DNA of 64,000 nt from an uncultured Sphaerochaeta sp. (lineage in GTDB: Bacteria; Spirochaetota; Spirochaetia; Sphaerochaetales; Sphaerochaetaceae), in NCBI RefSeq assembly GCF_963677075.1, contig NZ_OY781873.1, positions 2,257,715 through 2,321,714 on the forward strand, given 5' to 3'. Positions within the stretch are counted from its first letter, which is position 1; every line of letters starts with the position of its first letter. The position numbers and the translations under genes were made by a program. This document shows positions 8,450 through 17,889 of the stretch, one piece after another. The notes below the pieces were generated by a model. It was not told the origin of the DNA. It made no database searches and saw nothing but the letters and a program-made list of their open reading frames with translations.

Positions 8450-9283
8450 TCAACCCTTGAGTCCAGACATAACTACACCTCTGACAAAGAACTTCTGTAG
8501 AAATACATAAACTATCATTAGTGGTATCAGAGAAACCACAGCAGCAGCCAAAGTAGGACCATATTCAATCACTCTTTGTCCCACAAACATTGCTAAGCCT
8601 ACGGACAATGTTCTCATCTGTATTGAATTTGTTAGAATTAGTGGATATGCAAGATCATTCCAGTTATTCACCAATGTCATAATTCCGATGGTCAATACGG
8701 CAGGTATACATAGTGGAAACATGATTCGCCAGAAGATAACGTACTCATTAGCCCCGTCAATCCTGGCTGCTTCTTCGATACTCTTAGGTATTGAACCAAA
8801 AAAAGAACGTAACATATATATACCAAATGGCCATGTCAGTCTTGGCAACAAAAGCCCCAAAAAACTATCAAGAATTCCAATCTTATACTCAATTATATAG
8901 AGAGGTATCATAAAAACTTGAAAAGGGACCATCATTGATATGAGAATGAATATAAAAACAATGTTTTTACCTTTAAAAAATATTCTTGCAAAAGCATACC
9001 CTCCCATTGCACATAAGAGACAGTTAGTAAATGTGGTCATAGTAGAAAAGATAATTGTATTTCTTGTCATTGTAAGTAATGGTAGTTTTTGCCAAACACG
9101 GATATATTGAGAAAAAGTTAAACGTTCAGGCAAAGTTTCTGGAGGAAACTTTACTATATCCATCTCGAATTTCAAGGATGAAAGGAAAAGCCAGATAAAT
9201 GGATATAGAACAATCACAAGTACAATACACATTGTAAAAACACTGAGAACTATGCTGAGTTTGTATTTATTCATTTTATTCAT
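8450..9283 (-). CDS. ABC sugar transporter permease (MalG type)
   Basis: Inner-membrane permease of a CUT1-type carbohydrate importer. It shows six predicted membrane segments, starting at LSIVLSVFTMCIVLVIVLYP, the EAA loop (EAARIDGANEYVIFWRIMFP) that docks the ATPase, and a C-terminal FFVRGVVMSGLKG. The start is uncertain. ATG 9283 overlaps the stop of the upstream permease, ATG 9274 has a GGGA at better spacing, and an in-frame ATG at 9304 lies further upstream. Translational coupling with the upstream gene is likely. No ATPase gene is nearby, so a shared MsmK/MalK-like ATPase elsewhere is expected. Confidence 0.92.
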   Translation of the reverse strand: MNKMNKYKLSIVLSVFTMCIVLVIVLYPFIWLFLSSLKFEMDIVKFPPETLPERLTFSQYIRVWQKLPLLTMTRNTIIFSTMTTFTNCLLCAMGGYAFARIFFKGKNIVFIFILISMMVPFQVFMIPLYIIEYKIGILDSFLGLLLPRLTWPFGIYMLRSFFGSIPKSIEEAARIDGANEYVIFWRIMFPLCIPAVLTIGIMTLVNNWNDLAYPLILTNSIQMRTLSVGLAMFVGQRVIEYGPTLAAAVVSLIPLMIVYVFLQKFFVRGVVMSGLKG

Positions 9284-10196
9284 TCCCAGATACCCTATTT
9301 TCATTTTTCAAGAAAAATCTATACAGAACCACAGAAATTACTGCGATGATAAAAAAAAGAATCATTGCAATTGAGGATGCATACCCTAGGCGGAAAGGAC
9401 TGATTGAAAATGCACGGGAATATAAATATTGGACAATGGTTTCTGTCCTGAAAAGAGGACCTCCGCGCGTCATTACATATGTCTGGTCAAATACCATAAG
9501 ACCTGCAATTGTTGATGTAATAACATTAAATCCTAGTACCGGTAGAATCTGTGGAAGAGTTATTCTTATAAATTGAATCCATACCCCTGCTCCATCAATA
9601 ACAGCAGCTTCATAATATACATTGGGAATTGCATGGAGAGCAGCTATGAAAATGATCATAGCAGAACCAAAAGTTTTCCATATTGAAACAAATACAACGA
9701 GTGGCATTGCCATATCTGGATTCTTTAAAAATTCCATTTTGGGTAAACCAATCATCTGTGTCCATTTAGCTATCATACCGATTGTAGGGTCTAGTAATAT
9801 GGACCAAACGATTCCCATCGCAGTCATTGAGCAAACTACTGGAGCATAAAATGAAAAACGTAATAACTTCCGGAAAATGGAATTCTTGCTGACATATAAA
9901 GCCATGGCCAATGAAAACGTTGTTCCGATAAACACAGAAAGAAAAGTATATTGGAAAGTGTTTTTCAATGAATTCCAGAATCGGCTATCTTCTGCTAATT
10001 CTTTCAAATTTGAAAATCCACTAAATTTTATTGAAGATAGGAAAATATTTACATCAAAAAAGGACATCAGGAATGCAGTTAATAAAGGAATAAAAACAAA
10101 TACCATAAGAGATACAAGGGAAGGGAATAAAAACACCCAAGCAGCGACTTGTGGATTATACCAAATTGAATTTATTCTTTTTTGCGAGTATTTCAC
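9276..10196 (-). CDS. ABC sugar transporter permease (MalF type)
   Basis: First permease of the same importer. Six membrane segments are predicted, beginning WVFLFPSLVSLMVFVFIPLL. The EAA-type loop reads YYEAAVIDGAGVWIQFIRITLPQI. No ATG start is available: GTG 10196 (giving MKYSQKRINSIWY) is chosen, but GTG 10205 and TTG 10208 are also in frame and the ribosome site (AGGTTGG) does not settle it. Separated from the binding-protein gene by a strong stem-loop at 10218-10253. Very AT-rich. Confidence 0.9.
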   Translation of the reverse strand: MKYSQKRINSIWYNPQVAAWVFLFPSLVSLMVFVFIPLLTAFLMSFFDVNIFLSSIKFSGFSNLKELAEDSRFWNSLKNTFQYTFLSVFIGTTFSLAMALYVSKNSIFRKLLRFSFYAPVVCSMTAMGIVWSILLDPTIGMIAKWTQMIGLPKMEFLKNPDMAMPLVVFVSIWKTFGSAMIIFIAALHAIPNVYYEAAVIDGAGVWIQFIRITLPQILPVLGFNVITSTIAGLMVFDQTYVMTRGGPLFRTETIVQYLYSRAFSISPFRLGYASSIAMILFFIIAVISVVLYRFFLKNENRVSGNE

Positions 10197-10217
10197 GATT
10201 ATCACCAACCTAGAGGA

Positions 10218-10253
10218 TAGTTGCTGTATTGGATTTCTCTAATACAGCAACTA
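10218..10253 (-). other. Perfect stem-loop between binding-protein and permease genes
   Basis: A 13-bp perfect inverted repeat (tagttgctgtatt with aatacagcaacta) with a 10-base loop, 15 bases after the binding-protein stop. No T-run follows on the minus strand, so it looks less like a full terminator than a 3'-end stabiliser or partial attenuator that keeps the binding protein more abundant than the permeases. Confidence 0.65.
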
Positions 10254-10268
10254 TAATTATAAATAACT

Positions 10269-11531
10269 TTATCTATTACTTAAAACTTTATTAATACCTT
10301 CTTCCATTTTTGCAGCTGCCTCACTTGGAGATATCCTCAAGTAAGTTAATTGCTCTAGAATTGGATTCACATAGTCAGAAAGAATTTGGGTCGATTCAGG
10401 AAGCCCTTCAAAAGGTATTCTTGTATACTGGGTAATAGTACCAAGCTCCGATTGTATCAAATTTTCCTGGACCTCAGGATCATCTAAGACTTCTTGTGAC
10501 CAAGCTGGAAATCCATTACGCAATGTCCATTCTTTTAAAATATCTTTTGAAAGCCAATACTTGATAACTTCATAAGCAGCAATTTTTTGTTCTTTAGTGG
10601 CACTTGAAGTAATCATGAAAGCTACACCTGTTCCAATGAATTCTTTATTTCCTGAGTCAGAAGCAGGAATTGAACCGATCCCAAAATCAATTCCTTTTTC
10701 CCTACACCCTGCAATCAACCAAGGACCATTTATATACATTGCAACTTTTCCAGCGTAAAATAGATTATCCAAGTCGGCACCGGTCATTCCAGTAGGAGAA
10801 ATCTTGTTTTTTGTAAAATCCTGGAACATTTTAAAAACTTGGATTGCTTCTGGTGAATTAATCGCTGACTTAGTATTGTCTGCAGTTATCCAATCGCCTC
10901 CATTGCTCCAAAGGAAATTGGTGATTACTGCACTGTCTGCCGCAAAGGCATAACCATACTGTTCTTTTGCTGGGTCAGAAAGTCTTTCAGCGTACTCAAT
11001 AAATTCTGAGAAATTCTTTGGGGGGGTTTCTGGATCAAGTCCTGCTTCCCTAAATAAGTCTTTATTCCAATACAAGTAATGAGAGTTATATTGCATAGGG
11101 ATACCATAAGTATTATTGTTGTACTGGAATGCTTTCAGCACATTAGGGGAGTAATTATCCTTATCAAGTCCTGACCATTCCCAAAAATCATTCAGCGATA
11201 ATAGAGCACCACTTTGGCTGTATTCTGGAATATTCTCCAAACCCAGAAGAATCAATGTCGGACCTGTCTTAGTGGAAACAGAAACAGCAAGTTTTTCTAA
11301 CATATTTCCCCATGGCATTATATCCATATCAATCTTAATATCCTGTGGATTCTCAGCATTGAATCGATCAAATATTTCTCTGAGAATATCACCGTCTGAA
11401 GCAGTGAAACCATTCCAAAAAGATATTTCTGTACCTTCTGCTGAGGAGGCGCTTGCCTCCTTTTCTCCAGCTGCAAATACCATACTGACCATACATGTGA
11501 TCAATACCAAGAACAACAAAATCCGTTTCAT
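10269..11531 (-). CDS. ABC sugar transporter substrate-binding protein
   Basis: Family 1 extracellular solute-binding protein, 420 residues. A signal peptide (MKRILLFLVLITCMVSMVFA) is followed by AGEKEASAS, a pattern common in spirochaete binding proteins; there is no lipobox cysteine at the cut site. The mature part has the usual two-lobe pattern with YWNKDLFREAGLDPETPP and VAMYINGPWLIAG. The ATG at 11531 has a strong AGGAGA ribosome site. First gene of the operon, behind a near-consensus promoter (11617-11644). The company of two arabinofuranosidases suggests arabino-oligosaccharides as ligand (inference). Confidence 0.93.
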   Translation of the reverse strand: MKRILLFLVLITCMVSMVFAAGEKEASASSAEGTEISFWNGFTASDGDILREIFDRFNAENPQDIKIDMDIMPWGNMLEKLAVSVSTKTGPTLILLGLENIPEYSQSGALLSLNDFWEWSGLDKDNYSPNVLKAFQYNNNTYGIPMQYNSHYLYWNKDLFREAGLDPETPPKNFSEFIEYAERLSDPAKEQYGYAFAADSAVITNFLWSNGGDWITADNTKSAINSPEAIQVFKMFQDFTKNKISPTGMTGADLDNLFYAGKVAMYINGPWLIAGCREKGIDFGIGSIPASDSGNKEFIGTGVAFMITSSATKEQKIAAYEVIKYWLSKDILKEWTLRNGFPAWSQEVLDDPEVQENLIQSELGTITQYTRIPFEGLPESTQILSDYVNPILEQLTYLRISPSEAAAKMEEGINKVLSNR

Positions 11532-11575
11532 AACACTCTCCTTTTTTGAACAATATTCCTGTTCATTACGTGCTA

Positions 11576-11595
11576 ATTGGAATATTCATTCCAAT
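11576..11595. promoter_or_regulatory. Palindromic operator candidate in the arabinoside operon leader
   Basis: Arms attggaat and attccaat match perfectly over 8 bp around a 4-base centre. It lies about 15-35 bases downstream of the likely transcription start and 45 bases before the binding-protein ATG, a usual place for a repressor site. A related sequence (tggaatatcc) sits between the -35 and -10 boxes. The ArsR-type protein encoded at the end of the operon is the natural candidate ligand; this is not proven. Confidence 0.5.
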
Positions 11596-11616
11596 AATCT
11601 TGGTTCTTATGGTTCT

Positions 11617-11644
11617 AGTATAGTACGGATATTCCAGTTGTCAA
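11617..11644 (-). promoter_or_regulatory. Sigma-70-type promoter of the arabinoside operon
   Basis: On the minus strand TTGACA (11639-11644), a 16-base spacer, and TATACT (11617-11622), close to consensus. The binding-protein ATG is 86 bases downstream. The remaining bases from 11645 to about 11815 are AT-rich and I see no gene or clear element in them. Confidence 0.7.
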
Positions 11645-11815
11645 GGTTATGATTAATAAAATATCCAGAATGTTAGAATGTAGTTAATTACAGAATTTTA
11701 TATGCATATGTTTACATTGAACACATACGAAAGTAGGCTGTATATTTTTAATATTTACGTACAATAAAGGAAAGTAATTACCAAGGTATATACCAAGAAT
11801 ATTGGACCATACGAC

Positions 11816-11844
11816 AGAAAAATGGACACCACATGGGTGTCCAT
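11816..11844 (-). terminator. Rho-independent terminator of the V-ATPase operon
   Basis: A perfect 9-bp stem (atggacacc / ggtgtccat, 11822-11830 with 11836-11844), 5-base loop, then a T-run on the minus strand. It lies 32 bases after the stop of the K-subunit gene, the last gene of the operon. Confidence 0.85.
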
Positions 11845-11875
11845 CTCTATTGTGAACCGTTGTTCGGTAATCTGC

Positions 11876-12313
11876 TTATTGCAAGGCAAGCAAACTGAAG
11901 ACCAAGGTAAAGAGAGCAACTGTCTCAACAATACCGATAACGATAAAGTAGTTTGCAGTACCCTTTCCAGTCTCAGCAAGTGCATCACATGCGCAGGCTG
12001 CAGTCTTTCCCTGCATCCATGCAGAGAGTCCGATAGCTGCACCACCGAACACACCAACGCCCAATGCCAAAGTTGATGAGGCCCCTGCAGCAATGGCTGC
12101 GGCAATGAAGTTCATCAAGAGGAACCCGTAAATGGTCTGGGTAAGCGGAGCACCGGCAAATGCAACCATAATGAACGGAGCAGGTTTACCGTTCGCGTAG
12201 CACTTCTTCCAACCACCAACTGCTGCCTGGGCAGCAGCGCCAGCGCCAAGACCCGACCCAAGAGCCGAGAGAGCCAATGCACATGCCAATCCAATAAATT
12301 CCAAGTTTCCCAT
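11876..12313 (-). CDS. ntpK: V-type ATPase subunit K (membrane rotor proteolipid)
   Basis: Rotor ring subunit of a V/A-type ATPase. 145 residues from ATG 12313, behind AAGGAG; the frame upstream is spurious. Two hairpin repeats give four membrane helices. The ion-binding glutamate is E130 (IVETVALF). T58, Q59 and Y62 (LTQTIYGF) and Q101 (MQGK) match, by position, the sodium ligands described for Enterococcus hirae NtpK (T64, Q65, Y68, Q110, E139), so sodium rather than proton transport is likely. Only one carboxylate is seen for the two hairpins, as in the 16-kDa class. Last gene of the operon. Confidence 0.95.
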   Translation of the reverse strand: MGNLEFIGLACALALSALGSGLGAGAAAQAAVGGWKKCYANGKPAPFIMVAFAGAPLTQTIYGFLLMNFIAAAIAAGASSTLALGVGVFGGAAIGLSAWMQGKTAACACDALAETGKGTANYFIVIGIVETVALFTLVFSLLALQ

Positions 12314-12344
12314 GTGTTTCTCCTTAGTTGTTACCAAACAACGA

Positions 12345-14183
12345 TCAGTTTTCTTCTACCGTTTGGGTAAACGGTTCATATGCGATCCCAGTCCACTCCA
12401 TGCCGAGCTGACCAGAGAACTCCAATAGATTCAAGCGCACACCGTGCACCACTACACTAAGCAGCCCCATTACAATGTTCAGGGAGTGCCCGATTACCAG
12501 TACCAAGATTCCAGCAACAAGTGCAAATCCACTAAGCATTCCACCTGCCATACTGTTGAAACTCTGTGCAATGGCAACAGAAGCCATTCCAACAGCGAAC
12601 AAACGGATATAACTCATGATATTTGAAAATGCGCTGATGGTATTGAGGAAGGTAGTGAAAAAACCACCCAACCCACTGGCAAGTCCCTTTCCAAACTTGA
12701 TGCCGGGACCTTGTGATCCGAAAACCACGACAAGGAGGAATCCCAATCCAACCACTCCAGCTACATACATGAGATTGGCTGTCTCTCCAATAACCAGTTG
12801 CAATACCACAAAATAGAGGGCAAGGATGTCCATCAACCACCCAATATCGGCAACAAAGCTCAAGTCCTTCTTGGAAATCTTATGGATTACATTGAGAATG
12901 CAAGCCAAGCTGAGTTGAACCGTTCCAATGATGAAACAGAACTTCATGACCGTATTCTGAGCTGTGCTGGCAGTCAAACCAAAAAGTTCAGGATAGTTGG
13001 AAATGGAAGGAATCACCAATGTTTGGAGGAATGGAACTGCCAAAAGGATTTCCTTCGATCCGAACCAGGTACCAGTCAATGATCCCCACACAATTGTTGC
13101 TATACTCAGTACATAGAGCAACATAACCATGGTATTGGCTTTCTTGGCTTTTGCATGTAAAAGAACAGCAGTCGCCATGAAGATAATACCATAACCTGCA
13201 TCTCCGATGATCATCGCAAAGAACAGGGTGAAGAACAACAGGAACCAGGTACTGACATCATTTTCACGATAACCAGGAACGGTTCCCAGAATATCAAACA
13301 CGGGCTTGATAATTCCCACTCCCTTAGGGTATTTGATCAAAGTTGGCGGAGTGTCCTCTTCCGTGACATCATCCAATTGGTATGCCCAACCCTTCTGCTT
13401 GGCAAGGGATATAAAGTCATCTGCCTTGGTTTCTGGAAGATAGCCCGAAAGCCAGACCAGGTCATCTCCCCCTTCAAGCTGTTCCCCCACCTCCTCAAAG
13501 CGCATTGCCATCTCCAGCTTCTTCAATTGGAATGAAAAAGCATCAAGATAATTACCTGCCTCCTTGAGAGCTTTGACTACATCCTTCAGGCGGCTCTCAT
13601 CTGAAGCTTTCCTGTTCTGTAGAAAGCCAAGACCATGTTCACTCAGGGTAAAGGGTTTGGCTGGAACGGATGAGTCGAGTGCTTCCCCTACAGTTGCAAT
13701 GGCCATCTGTCCAGCAACAGGAGAAAGCTCAATATATTGGATTGAGGAATCCAGGTTCTTCAGGTCCTTCTTGGAAAGGGTATAGAAAAACAACTTGATC
13801 CCCTCATGGGATAATTGCCTCACTTCCTCTGGGTCGAAATCACCCCACTCCTTAAGCTCCTCTATCTGAGCCGAGTCAGCCTTGATTTCCTCTAATAGGT
13901 CATCTCTTGTCTCCAAGAGTCCTTGATAGCGTTCAAGAAGTTCATAAAACACTTCATCAGAGACTTCACTCTGGGCAGGCATATGCTTTTTGTCTTGAAG
14001 ATCAAGAATGACATTCCGTAAGTTGTATATTTGGTCATAACGCTTTTGGAGCTGTTCAATCTTTTGACTCTGGACCTGTTCACTGGTTATATGGAGCAGA
14101 CCACCTTTTCTGAGATCCCTGAGCATGGTACGGCCATTATGTGCCTGAACGACGATGTAGGCCTTTTTCATTGGTACAATCAT
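12345..14183 (-). CDS. ntpI: V-type ATPase subunit I (membrane stator)
   Basis: The 612-residue stator subunit that links the peripheral stalk to the membrane and lines the ion path. It has a soluble coiled-coil-rich N-terminal half (about 1-315) and then about seven or eight membrane segments, with the conserved IGDAGYGIIF motif at the start of the membrane domain and the SNIMSYIRLFAVGMA segment holding the essential arginine. Shorter than the E. hirae protein but in the usual spirochaete range. Starts MIVPMKKAYIV; its ATG lies within 4 bases of the subunit D stop. Confidence 0.95.
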   Translation of the reverse strand: MIVPMKKAYIVVQAHNGRTMLRDLRKGGLLHITSEQVQSQKIEQLQKRYDQIYNLRNVILDLQDKKHMPAQSEVSDEVFYELLERYQGLLETRDDLLEEIKADSAQIEELKEWGDFDPEEVRQLSHEGIKLFFYTLSKKDLKNLDSSIQYIELSPVAGQMAIATVGEALDSSVPAKPFTLSEHGLGFLQNRKASDESRLKDVVKALKEAGNYLDAFSFQLKKLEMAMRFEEVGEQLEGGDDLVWLSGYLPETKADDFISLAKQKGWAYQLDDVTEEDTPPTLIKYPKGVGIIKPVFDILGTVPGYRENDVSTWFLLFFTLFFAMIIGDAGYGIIFMATAVLLHAKAKKANTMVMLLYVLSIATIVWGSLTGTWFGSKEILLAVPFLQTLVIPSISNYPELFGLTASTAQNTVMKFCFIIGTVQLSLACILNVIHKISKKDLSFVADIGWLMDILALYFVVLQLVIGETANLMYVAGVVGLGFLLVVVFGSQGPGIKFGKGLASGLGGFFTTFLNTISAFSNIMSYIRLFAVGMASVAIAQSFNSMAGGMLSGFALVAGILVLVIGHSLNIVMGLLSVVVHGVRLNLLEFSGQLGMEWTGIAYEPFTQTVEEN

Positions 14184-14184
14184 C

Positions 14185-14796
14185 TCATGCCCCCTGCATC
14201 AGCTTTTTCTTGGCGATCTTACCACGGACGACAGCAGCAGTCTGCTGGTCACCCAAGTAAATGGCAATACGACGGATATTATCCTTTGCCTCAGGTATCT
14301 TCACCTTCTCGAAAAGGTTCACCCGTTGACTGGTGGTTCTCAACTCTTTTTCAAGGAGTCTCACCTGTTGTTCCAGTGTTGCGATCAAGGCATCATAACG
14401 AGCCAAGTCACGAAGGCTCTCCAGTCCCTTGTCCACCCAAAGAGGATAGTCAGCAAGATCATAGGAGATGGGAACAAAGGTCAGTTCCTTGAATACTGGA
14501 ATGGTTACACCGGCAATATTGCCTTTTGCTTTAACCACCTTGTCTATCTTGATGAGCTTTTCAACCTTCAGTTCAGAAGCGAATGCGGTATTTTCATGAT
14601 ACACAGCAATCCACGTCTGCATGTCCTGAACGAGCGCCTCCTGCTTTTTCTTCAGTGAAGCCACCTCAGCAGAAATTTGCCTGATAACCATTTGCAACTG
14701 TTGTTTTTTCAGTTGCAGGGTCGGCAGATAACGCTGGTATTGCTTCAATCTGTCCTTCTGGAGTTTCTGTTCGTTCTTGGTCAGTTTGACGGCCAT
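14185..14796 (-). CDS. ntpD: V-type ATPase subunit D (central stalk)
   Basis: Central rotor shaft of the V/A-ATPase, 203 residues. The protein is almost entirely helical and coiled-coil, with the N-terminal LTKNEQKLQKDRLKQYQRYL and the C-terminal NLFEKVKIPEAKDNIRRIAIYL that identify subunit D. ATG 14796 has an AAGGAG site eight bases upstream. Nine bases separate it from the subunit B stop. No separate F subunit, its normal partner on the shaft, is recognisable in the operon. Confidence 0.95.
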   Translation of the reverse strand: MAVKLTKNEQKLQKDRLKQYQRYLPTLQLKKQQLQMVIRQISAEVASLKKKQEALVQDMQTWIAVYHENTAFASELKVEKLIKIDKVVKAKGNIAGVTIPVFKELTFVPISYDLADYPLWVDKGLESLRDLARYDALIATLEQQVRLLEKELRTTSQRVNLFEKVKIPEAKDNIRRIAIYLGDQQTAAVVRGKIAKKKLMQGA

Positions 14797-14805
14797 CTCG
14801 ACTCC

Positions 14806-16110
14806 TTAGTCATTCATCTTCTTGGGCCAGCGACTCAGGATCAAATCACTCTTCAATCCTGTTTCATTTGGCTCGAAACAGTCACTGAGAATCTCCCATC
14901 CCAAGTCCAGCGCTCCCTCAAGGGGGATATTCACACTCAAATCCATCAATTTGCTTTCAAACAATCGACCATATTTGAGCAATTTCTCATCCCAATCGGT
15001 CATATTGAAGCCCATCGATTTCTTTTCCAGTGACTCCTTGTATGATGCATACAGTTTGATCATACCATCCATCAAAGCACGATGGTCATCCCTGGTATCC
15101 TTGTTGACCTGCTGCTTGAGACGACTCAGCGACCCAAATGGCTCGATTCTTCCACCCTTGAGATAATACTGACCTTCGGTGATATACCCGGTATTATCAG
15201 GAACCGGATGCGTGACATCATCACCAGGCATGGTGGTTACCGCAAGAATGGTTACAGAACCTGCACCCTCAAAGTCAACAGCTTTCTCATATCGGGATGC
15301 AAGGGAACTGTAGAGGTCACCTGGATATCCTCGGTTTGAAGGAACCTGGTCCATGGTAATGGCCATTTCTTTCATGGAGTCAGCAAAGTTGGTCATATCA
15401 GTTAGCAGTACAAGTACCTTCTTGCCATCCTGTGCAAAACGCTCAGCAACAGCAAGAGCCATATCAGGGACCAACATACATTCAACGGTTGGGTCACTTG
15501 CAGTATGGATGAACATAATCGTTCGACTCATTGCACCACTACTCTCAAGGGTATCCTTGAAGAAGAGATAGTCATCATACTTGAGACCCATACCTCCAAG
15601 TACGATCAGGTCAACTTCTGCCTGCATGGCAATTCTCGCAAGCAGTGGGTTGTAAGGCTCACCACTGACACTGAAAATGGGAAGTTTCTGACTCTCAACC
15701 AAGGTATTGAATACATCAATCATCGGGATACCCGTTCTGATCATGTTACGAGGAATGATACGCTTTGCAGGATTTACCGCAGGACCACCGATATCAATCA
15801 TATTGTCTGACAGTGAAGGCCCATTGTCACGGGGATTGCCAGTACCATCAAATACACGACCGAGAAGGTTCTCTGTATACGAGACACGCATCGGAACGCC
15901 AAGGAATCGCACCTGATCACCGGTGGATATGCCCTGTGCTCCGCTGAATACCTGCAAAGAGACCAGATCATCATCAAGCTTGATGACACTCGCATAGCTC
16001 TGCTCACCTTCAGAGGTGACAATGGCAAGCTCACTGTTGCTTACCCCGGCGGCACGCACGGTGATGACGTTTCCTACAATGGATTCAATTTTTGAATAGA
16101 CTTTCTGCAT
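14806..16110 (-). CDS. ntpB: V-type ATPase subunit B (non-catalytic)
   Basis: Non-catalytic nucleotide-binding-like subunit of the A3B3 head, 434 residues. It starts at ATG 16110 ([15 protein letters not shown]) with AAGGGG seven bases upstream. It has the N-terminal beta barrel, a degenerate P-loop region ([15 protein letters not shown]) without the GxxxxGKT of subunit A, and the conserved [15 protein letters not shown] and [17 protein letters not shown] segments. Ends with NLGWEIL-like motif ([10 protein letters not shown]) near the C-terminus. Four-gene core A-B-D-I follows in this order. Confidence 0.96.
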   Translation of the reverse strand: MQKVYSKIESIVGNVITVRAAGVSNSELAIVTSEGEQSYASVIKLDDDLVSLQVFSGAQGISTGDQVRFLGVPMRVSYTENLLGRVFDGTGNPRDNGPSLSDNMIDIGGPAVNPAKRIIPRNMIRTGIPMIDVFNTLVESQKLPIFSVSGEPYNPLLARIAMQAEVDLIVLGGMGLKYDDYLFFKDTLESSGAMSRTIMFIHTASDPTVECMLVPDMALAVAERFAQDGKKVLVLLTDMTNFADSMKEMAITMDQVPSNRGYPGDLYSSLASRYEKAVDFEGAGSVTILAVTTMPGDDVTHPVPDNTGYITEGQYYLKGGRIEPFGSLSRLKQQVNKDTRDDHRALMDGMIKLYASYKESLEKKSMGFNMTDWDEKLLKYGRLFESKLMDLSVNIPLEGALDLGWEILSDCFEPNETGLKSDLILSRWPKKMND

Positions 16111-16120
16111 CTGCAACCCC

Positions 16121-17878
16121 TTAGATCAACTGCTCAGCGTCAGGATCAACACTACGTTGTTTTCCCTGGTACAGGGCAAGAATCTCCCCTTCTATCTGTG
16201 TGAAGCGCTCGCTCTTCGTTTCAACATTGTTCCAGTCAAGGAACTTCTGTCTAAGCGTGTTAAAGAAGGAACGCACATGTTTCTTATCTTCTAGATCAAA
16301 CTCAGTCGCAAGCACCTTGAACAGTACCTCAAAGGTATGTTTCTGTCTTTCAGGTGGGACCGAAGCATCGACTGGGTCGAAGGAGTTCTGCTGTAGGTAA
16401 AAAGCATCAATCAACTCACTCTTCTGGTAGGTGATATAGTCTGAAACCGAGGTTCCCTCTTCACCGACAACCTTCATCATCTGGTTGACCTCATTACCCC
16501 TTCTCAGGATATTGCGGGCATACTCGACCTTTGCCTGTTTGATGATACCCTCATATTTCGACCAGGAAGTGAGCGGATCGATTGCAGGATATTTACGTGC
16601 ATCACTGCGTTCCCTACTCAATCCGTGGAAAGCTCCAACAACCTTGAGTGTAGCCTGTGTTACTGGTTCCTCGAAGTTACCACCAGCAGGACTGACTGTT
16701 CCTCCAATGGTTACCGAACCGATACGACCATCACGCAGACGTACCTTTCCAGCTCTTTCATAGAACTCTGCAATACGGCTCTCAAGATAGGCTGGGAATG
16801 CCTCTTCACCTGGAATCTCTTCAAGACGACCACTCATCTCACGCATTGCCTGTGCCCAACGGCTGGTGGAGTCAGCCAAGAGCAGGACACTGAGTCCCAT
16901 TTGCCTGTAGTACTCAGCAAGTGTCACAGCGGTGTATACAGAAGCCTCACGGCTTGCTACCGGCATGGAAGAGGTATTACAGATGATGATGGTACGTTCC
17001 ATCAATGAACGACCGGTCTTCGGGTCAACAAGCTCAGGGAACTCCTTGAGAACCTCAACTACCTCACCGGCTCTCTCACCACATGCAGCAATAATTACGA
17101 TATCCACATCTGCATTACGGCTGGTCATATGCTGGAGAACAGTCTTTCCTGCACCAAACGGGCCAGGGGTACAGTAGGTACCACCCTTGGCAACAGGGAG
17201 GAAGGTATCGATGATCCTGATTTTGGTCACCAAGGTCTCATCGGGGCGTAGACGCTCCTCATAGAGTTTGATGGCTTTCTTGACCGGCCAGGTGAAGATC
17301 ATGGAAAGGTCTTTCTTGTTACCTTTTGCATCCTCTACGGTACAAATGGTATCACGAACGCCATAGCTACCCTTTTCCTTGATGCTTACAACCTTCCAAT
17401 CTGTATCTGCTAGATTAAATGGAATCATGATCTGGTGGGTGAACAGACCTTCTGGGACAGTACCAAAGGTATCGCCGGGGCGAAGATGGTCTCCCACCTT
17501 TGCTACAGGGGTAAACTCCCAATCATTGTTGGGGATTGCATCAAGGTACACACCACGTTGGAGAAAGAACCCACACTGTTTTGCGAGTTCAGGAAGGGGG
17601 TTCTGCAAACCATCATAGATCTGCTGCAAGAGCCCGGGCCCCAAGGCAACACTCAACATCTCGCCGGAGAACTCTACTGTATCCCCAACGCGGATTCCAC
17701 CAGTCATTTCGAAGACCTGCAGGGAAGCCGTATTCCCATTGATACGGATTACCTCACCCTTGAGGCGATCATCACCAACATGGATATATCCGACTTCATT
17801 CTTTGCAATAGCACTGTCGAACTCGACTGTTACCATATTCCCGTTGACGCCTAAGACACGCCCACTTGTATTTGCCAT
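16121..17878 (-). CDS. ntpA: V-type ATPase catalytic subunit A
   Basis: Catalytic subunit, 585 residues. Walker A GPFGAGKT is at 239-246; the non-homologous insert typical of V/A enzymes precedes it, and [14 protein letters not shown] plus [20 protein letters not shown] follow. The start is set at ATG 17878, which has GGAG at good spacing; an in-frame GTG at 17890 overlaps the stop of the DUF2764 gene and would add four residues. The gene is translationally close-coupled to its neighbours. Confidence 0.96.
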   Translation of the reverse strand: MANTSGRVLGVNGNMVTVEFDSAIAKNEVGYIHVGDDRLKGEVIRINGNTASLQVFEMTGGIRVGDTVEFSGEMLSVALGPGLLQQIYDGLQNPLPELAKQCGFFLQRGVYLDAIPNNDWEFTPVAKVGDHLRPGDTFGTVPEGLFTHQIMIPFNLADTDWKVVSIKEKGSYGVRDTICTVEDAKGNKKDLSMIFTWPVKKAIKLYEERLRPDETLVTKIRIIDTFLPVAKGGTYCTPGPFGAGKTVLQHMTSRNADVDIVIIAACGERAGEVVEVLKEFPELVDPKTGRSLMERTIIICNTSSMPVASREASVYTAVTLAEYYRQMGLSVLLLADSTSRWAQAMREMSGRLEEIPGEEAFPAYLESRIAEFYERAGKVRLRDGRIGSVTIGGTVSPAGGNFEEPVTQATLKVVGAFHGLSRERSDARKYPAIDPLTSWSKYEGIIKQAKVEYARNILRRGNEVNQMMKVVGEEGTSVSDYITYQKSELIDAFYLQQNSFDPVDASVPPERQKHTFEVLFKVLATEFDLEDKKHVRSFFNTLRQKFLDWNNVETKSERFTQIEGEILALYQGKQRSVDPDAEQLI

Positions 17879-17889
17879 ATCCAACTCCA

